Assembly (NCBI RefSeq): GCF_003634965.1
Contig: NZ_RBXP01000018.1
Span: forward strand, 147,333 to 211,332
Reading direction: 5' to 3'
Length of the DNA: 64,000 nt
Origin: Azonexus fungiphilus
GTDB taxonomy: Bacteria > Pseudomonadota > Gammaproteobacteria > Burkholderiales > Rhodocyclaceae
Position numbers and translations under genes: made by a program. Of this stretch, positions 44,193 to 52,783 are shown in pieces (the first letter of the stretch is position 1; every line of letters starts with the position of its first letter). Under the pieces are notes generated by a model that saw only the letters and a list, made by a program, of their open reading frames with translations, ran no database searches and was not told where the DNA came from.

Positions 44193-44489
44193 TTATCGGG
44201 GCGGCGTCGCCGTAGGCTCGCCCTGTTCGATGCGATAGAGCCAGGCCAGTAATTCGGCGACGGCCATGTATAACTGCGGGGGAATGTGTTCGTCAATGTC
44301 GACCTGGGTGAGCAAGGCCACCAGTTCCGGTGACTCATGCACGAAAACTCCGTGTTCGCGGGCCTTGGCGATGATTTCCTCGGCAATCAGCCCCTTGCCC
44401 TTGGCAACCACCCGCGGCGCGGCGTCGGTCTGCCGGTAGGCGAGAGCGATCGCTTCACGCGCCGGATCATTCTGTTTCGGCGGCTTCAT
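44193..44489 (-). CDS. Stand-alone FlhB C-terminal domain-like protein (FlhX type)
   Basis: A 98-aa soluble protein that aligns with the cytoplasmic C-terminal domain of FlhB downstream of its autocleavage site. EAIALAYRQTDAAPRVVAKG here corresponds to YAVALAYKAGMAAPRVVAKG of the full FlhB at 8962-10095. The NPTH cleavage motif is replaced by NDPA, and there is no membrane part. The end IPPQLYMAVAELLAWLYRI also follows FlhB. It overlaps the second fliK-like gene by 23 bp. Such FlhX proteins can substitute for cleaved FlhB in some bacteria; a role here in export switching is inference. Confidence 0.88.
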   Translation of the reverse strand: MKPPKQNDPAREAIALAYRQTDAAPRVVAKGKGLIAEEIIAKAREHGVFVHESPELVALLTQVDIDEHIPPQLYMAVAELLAWLYRIEQGEPTATPPR

Positions 44490-45552
44490 GGTCGATCAGG
44501 ATCTGGCGCAGGTTCAGTCCGGCTGCCTGCAACTGGGCCTGCAGCGCGGGCAGGGCGTGGCGCAACCGGGCTTCGCTGGCGTCCGAGCCCGAAATGATGC
44601 GGATGCCCAGTTCGCCGCCGGGCTGCAGGTGCAGACGGGCGTCGATGTCGCCCAGTTGCGGCAGTTGCAGGCGCAGCCGGGTGTGCCAGCGGGCGCTGGC
44701 TTCATCGCCGACCAACTGACGGTCTTCCGGGTTCTCGCCGATTTCCCACCACATCTTCTGGCCTGGCCAGATCTGGCCTTGCCAGGCGAAATTCTGGCTA
44801 GCCAGGCCGTCGAGCTGCTGTTGCACGAGCGGCGCAATATCTCGGGGAATGCCGCCGGCCTGGGCTGCCGGCATGCCGGCAGCCTCGCGCGCGGTCGTTG
44901 CCTGGCTGTTGCTCGGCGGGTTGGTCGCCGCTGTCATTTCGGCCGGCAGCTTGCCCTGAGGTTCCTGGCGTAACTGTTCGGTCGGCAACTGGCCGGCGAC
45001 CCAGCGTGCCTGGTGGGCTTCGTAGAACATCCCGCTCTGGCTGAGCGCCTGCTTGAGCACCGGGGCCAGGTCGGCGCCGTCCTTGGGCATGCTGGCGACA
45101 ATCGCCTGGTTACCGTTGAGCGGTGCTGCCGGAGCCCGCTTGCCTTCGCCATCGATCCCCTGCATCAGGTCGCCGATCAGCTTGCCAGCGGAACTCAGGG
45201 AGGTTGCCACTGACGGATCTGCCGTCTTCGCCTGGGCATCGGTGCGGTTGGCGACAAAAGCCAGGGTCAGCTTGCCGTCGCTTTCCGCAACTTCAAGTTC
45301 GAGGCTGTCCCCGGGCTTGGCCGAGAACGGCAGCGCCAGTGTCACGTCGCGCTGGCCGACCAGCGCACGATAGCTGCCGTTCGGCAGCAAGGCCTGGATC
45401 TCGGCAAATATCCTTTGCCCCGGGACCAGGTTGCTGAGAATGTCGGTGATGCGCTGGCTTGGCGCTACCGGCTGGGTTTGCTGTGACTGATGGGCGCTCG
45501 ATGCGTCGGCGAGGGTGGTGCGCAGCGTGCTGGCAACATCCGGCGGAATCAT
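44467..45552 (-). CDS. Second FliK-like (Flg_hook domain) protein
   Basis: A 361-aa protein with a long variable region and a C-terminal Flg_hook-like domain (about 255-350): WQGQIWPGQKMWWEIGENPE, RLRLQLPQLGDIDARLHLQP and the helix HALPALQAQLQAAGLNLRQI. An N-terminal segment LVPGQRIFAEIQALLPNGSY resembles the beta-domain seen in other long FliK-like proteins. The true fliK is at 33548-34573, so this is a paralogue. Tight coupling to the FlhX-like gene downstream and the fliT-like gene upstream (4-bp overlap) places it in the filament-assembly cluster. Confidence 0.85.
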   Translation of the reverse strand: MIPPDVASTLRTTLADASSAHQSQQTQPVAPSQRITDILSNLVPGQRIFAEIQALLPNGSYRALVGQRDVTLALPFSAKPGDSLELEVAESDGKLTLAFVANRTDAQAKTADPSVATSLSSAGKLIGDLMQGIDGEGKRAPAAPLNGNQAIVASMPKDGADLAPVLKQALSQSGMFYEAHQARWVAGQLPTEQLRQEPQGKLPAEMTAATNPPSNSQATTAREAAGMPAAQAGGIPRDIAPLVQQQLDGLASQNFAWQGQIWPGQKMWWEIGENPEDRQLVGDEASARWHTRLRLQLPQLGDIDARLHLQPGGELGIRIISGSDASEARLRHALPALQAQLQAAGLNLRQILIDHEAAETE

Positions 45553-45830
45553 GCTTTGACGGCGGTTTGTGCGGTCGTCGCGAGCGCGTTAACGAGCGGT
45601 GCGATCTGTTCCTTGCGTTGGGTGCAGGCGGCAATCGCCCGCCCGAGCTTTTGCAGAAGCGCCTCGATCTGCTTCCTCTGAGCGGCATCGCTGCTTGAGC
45701 GCGCAGCGGTCAGGGCCTGCAGCAGCGAGGGTTCGAGGTCAGGGAGGCGATCCCAGTCGCCATGCTCGAGCGTCGCCAGAAGGGTGTCGAGTTGCTGGTC
45801 CAGCGCTTGCAGGCTGCGTTCCGTCGGCAT
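45549..45830 (-). CDS. fliT: FliT-like filament-cap chaperone
   Basis: A 93-aa helical protein from ATG 45830. It lies between fliS and the second fliK-like gene, the standard position of fliT. Residue pattern is consistent with a small helical chaperone: ALDQQLDTLLATLEHGDWDR, then QRKQIEALLQKLGRAIAACT. Sequence identity to enteric FliT is low, as it is across this family, so the name rests mainly on position, size and helix content. A longer start at 45896 would run into fliS. Confidence 0.7.
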   Translation of the reverse strand: MPTERSLQALDQQLDTLLATLEHGDWDRLPDLEPSLLQALTAARSSSDAAQRKQIEALLQKLGRAIAACTQRKEQIAPLVNALATTAQTAVKA

Positions 45831-45843
45831 CTTGCTTTGCCGT

Positions 45844-46251
45844 TCAGAGGCCGCCGGGACCCTGGCGCAGGCTTTCGCCCATCTCGCGCCAGGCACCGGA
45901 GATTTCGCCGAGCAGTTTCTGCACTTCGCGAATGGCAGCAGCGTCCCGGTGTACGTTTGCGTAGATCAGGCGCGAAACCATGTACTCGTAAAGCGCTTTC
46001 AGATTCTGGGCGAGCTCGCCGCCTTCCTCGACATTCAGGCTGGCGGAGAGCCCGCTCAGGATGATGTCGATCGCCTTCATCAGGGCGTCGGAGCGCCCCT
46101 GGATATCGTTGGCTTCAAGGCAGACGAGCGCTTGATGCATGGCGGTCTCGGCACCGTCGAACAAGAGGATGATGAGGCGATGCGGATCAGCGCCGCGGAT
46201 TTCGGACTCGAGATCAACCTGCCGATAGGCAGCGATTGGATTTGAAAACAT
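45844..46251 (-). CDS. fliS: FliS, flagellin export chaperone
   Basis: A 135-aa four-helix chaperone that keeps flagellin monomeric before export. Typical FliS features: AAYRQVDLESEIRGADPHRL, ILLFDGAETAMHQALVCLEA, DIILSGLSASLNVEEGGELA and QNLKALYEYMVSRLIYANVH. It follows fliD on the same strand at 39 bp. Length is as expected. Its client is probably the short flagellin at 48134-48790. Confidence 0.97.
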   Translation of the reverse strand: MFSNPIAAYRQVDLESEIRGADPHRLIILLFDGAETAMHQALVCLEANDIQGRSDALMKAIDIILSGLSASLNVEEGGELAQNLKALYEYMVSRLIYANVHRDAAAIREVQKLLGEISGAWREMGESLRQGPGGL

Positions 46252-46290
46252 TGGGTCTTCGGAAACGGTTTTCCTGAATGGCCGGCAAGT

Positions 46291-47631
46291 TTAACTGAGG
46301 CCTGCCAGTGTCTGCGTCAGGTAGCTGCTGGTAGTCTGCATCGAACTCACGTATTTGTCGAGGGCGGTGAATTGCGCCTTGTAGCGTTTCTCGACCAGCG
46401 CGATGCGGGCTTCCAGCGATTCCTTGTTCACGTTGAAGCGGGTGATTGCACTGTTCATCGTCTCCAGCTTGTTGGCGACGATGCCGCCGCTCGCCTGCAT
46501 GGTTTCGATGGCGGAGTTGAATTCCTTGCCATAAGCCTGCAGCAGGTTGGTCACCGCGGTCGGGGAATTGCTCAGGGCAGCCTGGAGCTTGGTCTTGTCG
46601 AAGGTCAGTTGTCCCGATTGCTGGATGACCACGCCGATTTCCGAGAGCGACTTCAGGCTGTTCGAGGCCAGGTCGCTCGGCGTTGTCGTGCGTGAACTGC
46701 CAAGCACGCTCAAGACCGAGCGGGCCGAGGCATCGCCGTTGAACAGCCCCGCAGTCTTGGCCGTGGCGTCGTAGTTGCTGTTCGACTTGATCATCGTCGC
46801 GACAGCGTTGTAGGCATCGACGAAGCTCTGGACCGCCTTGGCAATGGTATCCGGGTCGTTCTTGACCGTGATCGTCGAGGTGCCGGTCTTGCTCGCCGTC
46901 AGGTTGAGCCCGGTGATCGCGTTGGTGAAAGTATTCGTCGACGAACTCACCTCGATGCCGTCGATCTTCATGATCGCACTCTGGGCCGAACTGCGCAGCA
47001 GGCCGGTGGTGGTTTCGTCGAAGGCAAGCGCGCCGGCACCCGAAACGGTGGCCGTCGACGTCATCGAGAATCCCTTGCCGTCGCCGGATTCATTGCCGGT
47101 GAAGACCATTCGTTGGGTGCCGTCGGAGCCGGTCACGACGGTCGCCGTCAGGCCAATCTTGGCTTCGTTGATCTTGGCGCTGACTTGCTGCAACGTGTAA
47201 GGGCCGGGGGCGTCGAGAACGATGGCCGGCTTGGCTTCGCCGCCGACGGTAAAGTTCAGCTCTCCCGCGCTGACGGTCGCACCAGCGGCATAGGCCGCCG
47301 AAAAGCTCTTTTGCGCACTGGCCAGTTGCGTCACTTCCATCGTGTACGAACCGACCGCGGCATTGAAGTTGGCGGTGGCGCTGACGATGGTCGCGTCGCT
47401 TGAAGAGGCGCTCGTGGCCGAAAGCCGCGACGGGTACTGGAGGGTTTCCGCGGCAGTCTGCAGCGCGTCCAGCTTGCTGTTCAGCGTCCCGTACAGCGAT
47501 ATCTTGCTGTTGGTGGACGATATCCGGCTTTCCAGCGTGGTGATCGGGGTGCGCTCGGCAGCAATGATCTTGCTGAGCATGCCCTGAAGGTCTACGCCGG
47601 TGCCGATACCAAGTGAGCTTACGCTGGCCAT
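46291..47631 (-). CDS. fliD: FliD, filament cap protein
   Basis: FliD caps the filament tip and drives flagellin polymerisation. The 446-aa protein starts ASVSSLGIGTGVDLQGMLSK, has the central surface domains with FTGNESGDGKGF, and ends in a helix typical of the family (ARIALVEKRYKAQFTALDKY then VSSMQTTSSYLTQTLAGL). It lies 24 bp after flaG. No anomalies. Confidence 0.97.
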   Translation of the reverse strand: MASVSSLGIGTGVDLQGMLSKIIAAERTPITTLESRISSTNSKISLYGTLNSKLDALQTAAETLQYPSRLSATSASSSDATIVSATANFNAAVGSYTMEVTQLASAQKSFSAAYAAGATVSAGELNFTVGGEAKPAIVLDAPGPYTLQQVSAKINEAKIGLTATVVTGSDGTQRMVFTGNESGDGKGFSMTSTATVSGAGALAFDETTTGLLRSSAQSAIMKIDGIEVSSSTNTFTNAITGLNLTASKTGTSTITVKNDPDTIAKAVQSFVDAYNAVATMIKSNSNYDATAKTAGLFNGDASARSVLSVLGSSRTTTPSDLASNSLKSLSEIGVVIQQSGQLTFDKTKLQAALSNSPTAVTNLLQAYGKEFNSAIETMQASGGIVANKLETMNSAITRFNVNKESLEARIALVEKRYKAQFTALDKYVSSMQTTSSYLTQTLAGLS

Positions 47632-47655
47632 GATGAAATCCTTCCGTGTGCGTTC

Positions 47656-48057
47656 TTAAGCCTTGTCTTTTATCAGCAGGCCCTGCAGCTTGTCCAGTGC
47701 TTGCGCCAAAGCCACCGCTTCTTCCGAAGGCATCTGGCGAATCACTTCATTGGAATTGCGGTCGACAATCTTGACCACGCGGATGCCCGACGCTTCGTCG
47801 ACCGAGAAGTTGATTTCGGACTGATTCGCGGCAACGAACTTGGTCAGACGGTTGACTGCTTCGTCCACGTCCTGGCGGCTGGGTTGCGGGGATTGTACCG
47901 AGTTGCCTTCGCTACGCGCCTGTGGCGAGCTGACACCCTGAGACGGAGGCGAGACGTTTCCGCTTTTCGCCGGCGAATTGCCGGGGCGGGCGATTTGCTG
48001 CACGCTTTCTGCACGCGGGGCAGTGGTGCCGGTGACGCCCATGGAATCGATAGACAT
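47656..48057 (-). CDS. flaG: FlaG-family protein
   Basis: A 133-aa FlaG protein. The N-terminal half is disordered and Ser/Pro/Gln-rich; the C-terminal half has the conserved FlaG domain (INFSVDEASGIRVVKIVDRN, SNEVIRQMPSEEAVALAQAL). FlaG proteins influence filament length in Pseudomonas and Campylobacter. The gene lies 76 bp after the flagellin gene, beyond a hairpin that may reduce read-through. Confidence 0.93.
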   Translation of the reverse strand: MSIDSMGVTGTTAPRAESVQQIARPGNSPAKSGNVSPPSQGVSSPQARSEGNSVQSPQPSRQDVDEAVNRLTKFVAANQSEINFSVDEASGIRVVKIVDRNSNEVIRQMPSEEAVALAQALDKLQGLLIKDKA

Positions 48058-48075
48058 TTTCTACTCCTGACGAAC

Positions 48076-48111
48076 AAAGGTGCGGGGGCTTGTTCAAGCC
48101 GCCGCACCTTT
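48076..48111 (-). terminator. Hairpin terminator between fliC and flaG
   Basis: A 17-bp stem (AAAGGTGCGGCGGCTTG against CAAGCCCCCGCACCTTT on the minus strand) with one mismatch and a 2-base loop lies 22 bp after the flagellin stop. The T-rich tail is short (TTTG), so termination may be partial, letting some transcription continue to flaG-fliD-fliS. Confidence 0.7.
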
Positions 48112-48133
48112 TCCGAAGATCGGGTTTTGCCGG

Positions 48134-48790
48134 TTAGCGCAGCAGCGACAGCACGTTCTGCGGCAGGGCGTTGGCTTGCGCGATCATCGCCGTACCAGCC
48201 TGCTGGAGAACCTGGAAGCGCGACAGGCGGGAGGTTTCTTCAGCGAAGTCGGCGTCCATGATCCGGCTGCGGGCGGCTTGCTGGTTTTCGTAGCTGACGC
48301 GCAACGCCTGGATCTTGTATTCCTGGTTGTTCATCGTCGCACCGGCAGAGGCGCGGGAGTTCGAGACGCTGGTCAGCATCGCCGCATCGGCCGTCGAGGT
48401 GACGGTAACCGAGGTGAATGAACCGCCCTTGGCCACGGCGTCCGTCTGGATCGCGTTGGCGTTGGTGACCAGTTGCGCGATTTCGGCATCGCCGCCACCC
48501 ATCTTGGTCAGTTCGATGATGCGGGTGACGATGTCGCCAACCACGGACAGGGCGCCGTCACCGATCTGAGCAGCGGAAATTGCATCGGCAGCCTGACGGA
48601 TTTCAACGGCGGTAACGCGAGCCGAGGATTCCTTCTGCATGCCGGTGGCCAGGCCGGAGGCATCGTCCTTGGCCGAGTTGACCCGCAGACCCGAGGACAG
48701 GCGCTCGATCGCGGAGCTGAGACCGAGGGAGTTCTTCGCCAGATTGCGCTGAGCATTGAGCGAATAGGTGTTGGTGTTAATCTGAGTCAT
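48134..48790 (-). CDS. fliC: Flagellin, minimal-length form
   Basis: The filament subunit, only 218 aa, much smaller than common flagellins (about 270-500 aa). The N-terminal D0/D1 part shows [40 protein letters not shown] and [19 protein letters not shown]. The C-terminal part shows [40 protein letters not shown] and [20 protein letters not shown]. Between them is only a short Ser/Thr-rich segment (about residues 118-145), so no D2/D3 outer domain exists. Ribosome-binding site AGGAG precedes ATG. A strong sigma-28 promoter lies 97-123 bp upstream. Confidence 0.96.
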   Translation of the reverse strand: MTQINTNTYSLNAQRNLAKNSLGLSSAIERLSSGLRVNSAKDDASGLATGMQKESSARVTAVEIRQAADAISAAQIGDGALSVVGDIVTRIIELTKMGGGDAEIAQLVTNANAIQTDAVAKGGSFTSVTVTSTADAAMLTSVSNSRASAGATMNNQEYKIQALRVSYENQQAARSRIMDADFAEETSRLSRFQVLQQAGTAMIAQANALPQNVLSLLR

Positions 48791-48886
48791 TTTGCATCTC
48801 CTGATGAGTTAGTACCGGGTACCGCAATCCAGATCTCTTCCTGTCGCTGTCCCAATTGTGCGGCGATTACTTCGCTGACAAGTTCA

Positions 48887-48913
48887 TTTACGACGCCTCC
48901 GGAAATAACTTTA
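48887..48913 (-). promoter_or_regulatory. Sigma-28 (FliA) promoter of flagellin gene
   Basis: On the minus strand, -35 TAAAGTTA (48906-48913) and -10 GTCGTAAA (48887-48894) are 11 bp apart. The -35 matches seven of eight consensus bases. The predicted leader is about 90 nt. The site lies in the 153-bp gap between the glycosyltransferase gene and fliC, so fliC is transcribed independently of the glycan operon. Confidence 0.87.
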
Positions 48914-48943
48914 GCCTGTTTGTGTGTATTTATCTTTTTTTGC

Positions 48944-51900
48944 TCAGACCGGCAGATGCGCCAGCAACCAATCGTCGAGATGGTCTTCGAGAATGTAATG
49001 GCGGAGGACCCATTCACGCATCGCCAACCCTTCCCGTTCACGGGCATCCGCATCGTGGATGCGCTCGCGCAGCGCATCGATCCATTCCGTCGGACGGTTC
49101 CTGACGCGGCAGGCCGGGCTGTTGCGATAGGGGTCGATATCGGTGCATACGACCGGGATGCCGAGAATTCCGTACTCGAGCAGACGGAGATTGCTCTTGG
49201 CGCGATTGAAGGGAGTTTCGGCGAGAGGGGCGACGGCAATGTCGAAGTTCAGCGATGCCAGGTAAGCCGGGTAATCGGCGAAACCGACCAGCGGATGGTA
49301 CTCGGCCAGCAGCGGGCGGATCGACTCCGGGCACATGCCCATGAAAACCCAGTCGGCGTCGGCACTGGTTGCCTTGATGATTTCCTCGAGCAGCAGCAGG
49401 TCGTCCTGGTGCGTGGTGCCACCCGCCCAGCCGATTCGCGGCTTCCTGCCGGTACGTTTGGCGCTGCTGAGCGGCAGCCAGAGCGCCTGCTCGAGGCGGT
49501 TGGGGACGACCTTGATGTCCTTGATGTGATGGCTGTGGTAATCGGCCAGATAGTCGGTAGACACGATCAGGCGGTCGCACAGGGCCAGAGAATGCCGGAT
49601 GCGCTCTGCCGGGTTGGGCGGGTTGGTGGCGCGTAGTGGATTGCTTTCCGCCAAGCCGGTGACCAGGTCGTCCAGTGTCTGGATGACGAAGGGACGGGCG
49701 GCGATCCGGCGAATGTCCTGCAGTTCCTGCAGGCAGGAATTGCCGAGATAGTTCTGGACGACCAGAACGTCGGGCGCCAGCCTGAGCAGTTCGGCCGGAT
49801 GGGCTGGCCGGTAGGCGCCCTGGTCCCAGACGCAGCGCTGGATCTGTCCCTTGGCATGCAATGCGTCGAGCGGTGCCGTTACCCGGTAGTAGCCCTGGCC
49901 GTTGGTGACCGGGCGGGCGAGTATGCGCAGCTTAAGGCTGGGGACAATGTGCCAGGGCGGCAGGAGTTCGGTTTCCAGCCCGGGAATGCGCCCGGTCAGC
50001 GAGAGATTGGGGTTCCAGAAGGGATCGGACGCTGCCTCCGGGTACCAGCGGTCGATGAAGGCGTCGCGCGCGGCGTACTGCGCCAGCTGCTTGCGCGCCA
50101 GGACTTCCGGGCGCTCCGGCAGCGGGCCGGTGGCTGGCGGCTGGTAGACGATGTTGGACAGTGGCTGGTAGATCAGTCGTTCGCCCTGTGCGCGTAGCCT
50201 GAGCCCGAGGTCGGCGGCTGACAGATCGGCCACGATGGCGCCGTCGTCGATGCCGCCAGCCTGCAGGTAGCTGCTCTTGCGAACCAGGAAGCCGCCTTTC
50301 GGGAGGGTGCCGAGATCCCGTGTCGTGCGCAGCCAGTTGAGTGGGACGCTGGTGCCGTACTTGACCCGGCCCCGGTAAGGGGCGTCGAGCAGGCCGTTCA
50401 GGCCGAGTACCGGGCCAGCACTGTTGATCAGCGAGGTGCCGGGCTGGATTTGACAGGGCACGACCGCACCGATGCCGGATTGCAGGGCATTGCGGATCAG
50501 CTCTTCGAGCCAGCTGTCCTGGACGATCTGCACTTCTTCGTCGAGGAACGCCAGGAATTCACCGTTCGCCGCCTGGGCCGCCAGATTGCAGAGCGTGGCA
50601 TGACTTTGCGCTGCCGGCGGCGAGAGCAACTCGATACGGACCCCGGGGGTTGCCTGTCGGCGTTCGATTTCGGCGAGCAGGTCCGGGTCGGTGTTGCCGT
50701 CCGGCTTGCAGACGATGATGTCGAATGCCGGATAGCGGGTGTAGCGCTGGATGGTTTCGAGGCAGCGGGCGATGCTCGAATGCAGAACGTCGCTGGCCGA
50801 GATCACGATGATGGTGACGCTCGGTGCTGCGCTCAGCGGGTAGCGGATGTGCCAGCCCTGCGTGCCGCTGTCGAGGACTTCGGCGGCGATGCCTTGTCCG
50901 CGCAGATGGGCCAGGACTGCGCTGCGGCATGCCTGGCCGTGCTCGGGGGCATTGTGCGGATGGCTGATCAGGATGTCGGCAATGTGGCCGAGCGAGTCCC
51001 AGGCGTCGATGGCGGCGATCGCCAGGAGCTTGTCGAACCACGGGCAAGGCGAATCGTGGCGCACCTCGGCGGCAAGCCAGAGGGCCCGGCGCACGCAGAG
51101 CGGTCCGGCCAGGTCGCTTTCGAGCAGCGCGGCCCGGTTGACCCCGGGTTTGAGGCGCGGGTTGGCGCGGCTGCCGGACTCGTCGTAGCAGTCGTCGTCG
51201 ACGAAGAAGGCGGCGTGTTCGGTGTTGCTCGCTGCGGTTCTGGCGATCCGCCAGAGATAGAGCGGGTCGGGACGGCTGCCGACGGGCAGTTCGATGACCC
51301 AGTCGTACTCGCTGCTTTCGACCAGCTGCCGGGTCAAGGCGGCGAGGTCGGCTGTTTCGGCAACGGTATGCCAGCCGATGCAGGGAATGTCGGCGAGGCC
51401 TTCGGGAGCCGGCAGCGGCGTCAGGATGTCGAGGTGCCAGCCGGCATGGATTTGCTCGCCCAGCGCGTCGAGCGTGCTGGCCAGGCCGGCACCGTCATCG
51501 GCAGCGACCCGGACGATGATCTGGAAGGCGGCCTGGTCGCCCTCGCGATTGAGGACGGCCGGTGCGCTTTGGGCGACCAGCATGGCGCGGCGGTCGAGCC
51601 AGCGCAGGTAGTCGTCGTCGCGGCAACTGCTCCGGGTGGTTCCCGGCTGGCGCTGGACTGCGGCGAGCATCCCGGGCGACTGCAGGGTGATCGCGCACAG
51701 CCCGGATTCGGCGTAGGCCTCGCGGAACTGTTCGGCAGCGGCCGGACGATCCGCCAGCGGCAGGCTCCACAGTGCCTGCATTTCATTGCGCAGCGGCTTG
51801 CCGTGCTGCCGGAACTGCTCGGCCTTGCGATACACGGTCTCCACCATCGCCTGGGTCAGCGCCCAGGACTGGTCGCGCGCCGCCTCGTGGGCAGCCGGAA

Positions 51901-52729
51901 TCCAGCGCAGGCTCTGGCGTGCCCGGGCAAGGGCGTCGCTTTCGCCATAGACGGCCAGGCCGGGAATGCGGTGGTGCGGGTCGCCGTCGGGCAGCGGCAG
52001 GTAGTCGCTGCGAACCAGCAGCACCGGGCAGCCGCAGGCCAGCGCCTCGCTGATGATGCCGGAGGGCTCGTAGCAGTACAGCACCTTGCTGCGCCGGAGG
52101 ATGTTGGCGATTTCCTGCGGCGTGCGCTTGACCTCCTGGCCGAGGCTGACCAGTTGCTCGTGCTCGGGCAGCAGCGGGCGCTGGCCGAGGAAGTACTTGT
52201 TGGCGTAGTAGCACTCGAGGGTGCGCGCCGCGTCGTCCGGGTTGTCGTCGTTGTGGAAGACGCTTTCGTCGACCGGGTGGATGAACAGCGGCTGGCCGCT
52301 CATCTGCGGCGGCAGGCACCAGGCTTCGTAATAGAAGATCAGGTCTTCCGGCTCGAAGTCGATGTCCTTGCCCAGGTGGCCGGGGACGTTGAGCAGCCAG
52401 CGGGCGATCAGCGGCGTGTTGGCCGGATTGTCGGAGACCACCTCGGGATAAAGGGTGACCGGTGTCTGGCCGGCCAGGAAGTGTTCTTCCAGTCGCTTCA
52501 GGGTGAGCACCGGGGTGCGCAGTCGCGGCGAAGTGACCTGGGTGCCGACCAGGTAGGCCTCCTCGCCCATTTCGTTGAGGATGTGGCAGAGGTAGTGCAG
52601 CACGCGGATGCCGCCGGAACTGTCGCGGTAATCGGGGGCGTGGATGTAGAACGGCACGTTGCTGCGCTCGTTGATCGAGCGCGGGCGCTTGGCGGCGGGG
52701 CAGAACGTGGCGTGATGGTGATCGGTCAT
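48944..52729 (-). CDS. Large multidomain glycosyltransferase (GT4-like, GT2-like, GT4-like)
   Basis: A 1261-aa cytoplasmic protein with several transferase-like parts. Residues about 25-330 resemble a GT4-type enzyme (SSGGIRVLHYLCHILNEMGE; PSGIISEALACGCPVLLVRS). Residues about 400-600 look like half of a GT2 domain (FFVDDDCYDESGSRANPRLK). Residues about 635-860 are a second GT2-like domain, with FLDEEVQIVQDSW where DxD is expected and AADLGLRLRAQG where an acidic catalytic pair is usual. Residues about 930-1261 form another GT4-like part (RIGWAGGTTHQDD; NLRLLEYGILGIPVVCTDID). It is the last glycan gene before fliC and is a candidate for assembling or attaching the glycan. The substrate is unknown. 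Confidence 0.88.
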   Translation of the reverse strand: MTDHHHATFCPAAKRPRSINERSNVPFYIHAPDYRDSSGGIRVLHYLCHILNEMGEEAYLVGTQVTSPRLRTPVLTLKRLEEHFLAGQTPVTLYPEVVSDNPANTPLIARWLLNVPGHLGKDIDFEPEDLIFYYEAWCLPPQMSGQPLFIHPVDESVFHNDDNPDDAARTLECYYANKYFLGQRPLLPEHEQLVSLGQEVKRTPQEIANILRRSKVLYCYEPSGIISEALACGCPVLLVRSDYLPLPDGDPHHRIPGLAVYGESDALARARQSLRWIPAAHEAARDQSWALTQAMVETVYRKAEQFRQHGKPLRNEMQALWSLPLADRPAAAEQFREAYAESGLCAITLQSPGMLAAVQRQPGTTRSSCRDDDYLRWLDRRAMLVAQSAPAVLNREGDQAAFQIIVRVAADDGAGLASTLDALGEQIHAGWHLDILTPLPAPEGLADIPCIGWHTVAETADLAALTRQLVESSEYDWVIELPVGSRPDPLYLWRIARTAASNTEHAAFFVDDDCYDESGSRANPRLKPGVNRAALLESDLAGPLCVRRALWLAAEVRHDSPCPWFDKLLAIAAIDAWDSLGHIADILISHPHNAPEHGQACRSAVLAHLRGQGIAAEVLDSGTQGWHIRYPLSAAPSVTIIVISASDVLHSSIARCLETIQRYTRYPAFDIIVCKPDGNTDPDLLAEIERRQATPGVRIELLSPPAAQSHATLCNLAAQAANGEFLAFLDEEVQIVQDSWLEELIRNALQSGIGAVVPCQIQPGTSLINSAGPVLGLNGLLDAPYRGRVKYGTSVPLNWLRTTRDLGTLPKGGFLVRKSSYLQAGGIDDGAIVADLSAADLGLRLRAQGERLIYQPLSNIVYQPPATGPLPERPEVLARKQLAQYAARDAFIDRWYPEAASDPFWNPNLSLTGRIPGLETELLPPWHIVPSLKLRILARPVTNGQGYYRVTAPLDALHAKGQIQRCVWDQGAYRPAHPAELLRLAPDVLVVQNYLGNSCLQELQDIRRIAARPFVIQTLDDLVTGLAESNPLRATNPPNPAERIRHSLALCDRLIVSTDYLADYHSHHIKDIKVVPNRLEQALWLPLSSAKRTGRKPRIGWAGGTTHQDDLLLLEEIIKATSADADWVFMGMCPESIRPLLAEYHPLVGFADYPAYLASLNFDIAVAPLAETPFNRAKSNLRLLEYGILGIPVVCTDIDPYRNSPACRVRNRPTEWIDALRERIHDADAREREGLAMREWVLRHYILEDHLDDWLLAHLPV

Positions 52730-52783
52730 GAGGGTTTTCGCGGCGGGGCGTTGGTCGGTCGGCGATTCGGTTTTCGGGGTTTT

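Noticed and set aside
48787-48900. Open frame through the fliC leader that ends ATGA on the fliC start codon and looks faintly like an acyl-carrier N-terminus (VVNELVSEVIAAQLGQ).
   Set aside because: No ATG or GTG start and no ribosome-binding site lie inside the predicted transcript, and the frame crosses the sigma-28 promoter. Treated as a chance open frame.
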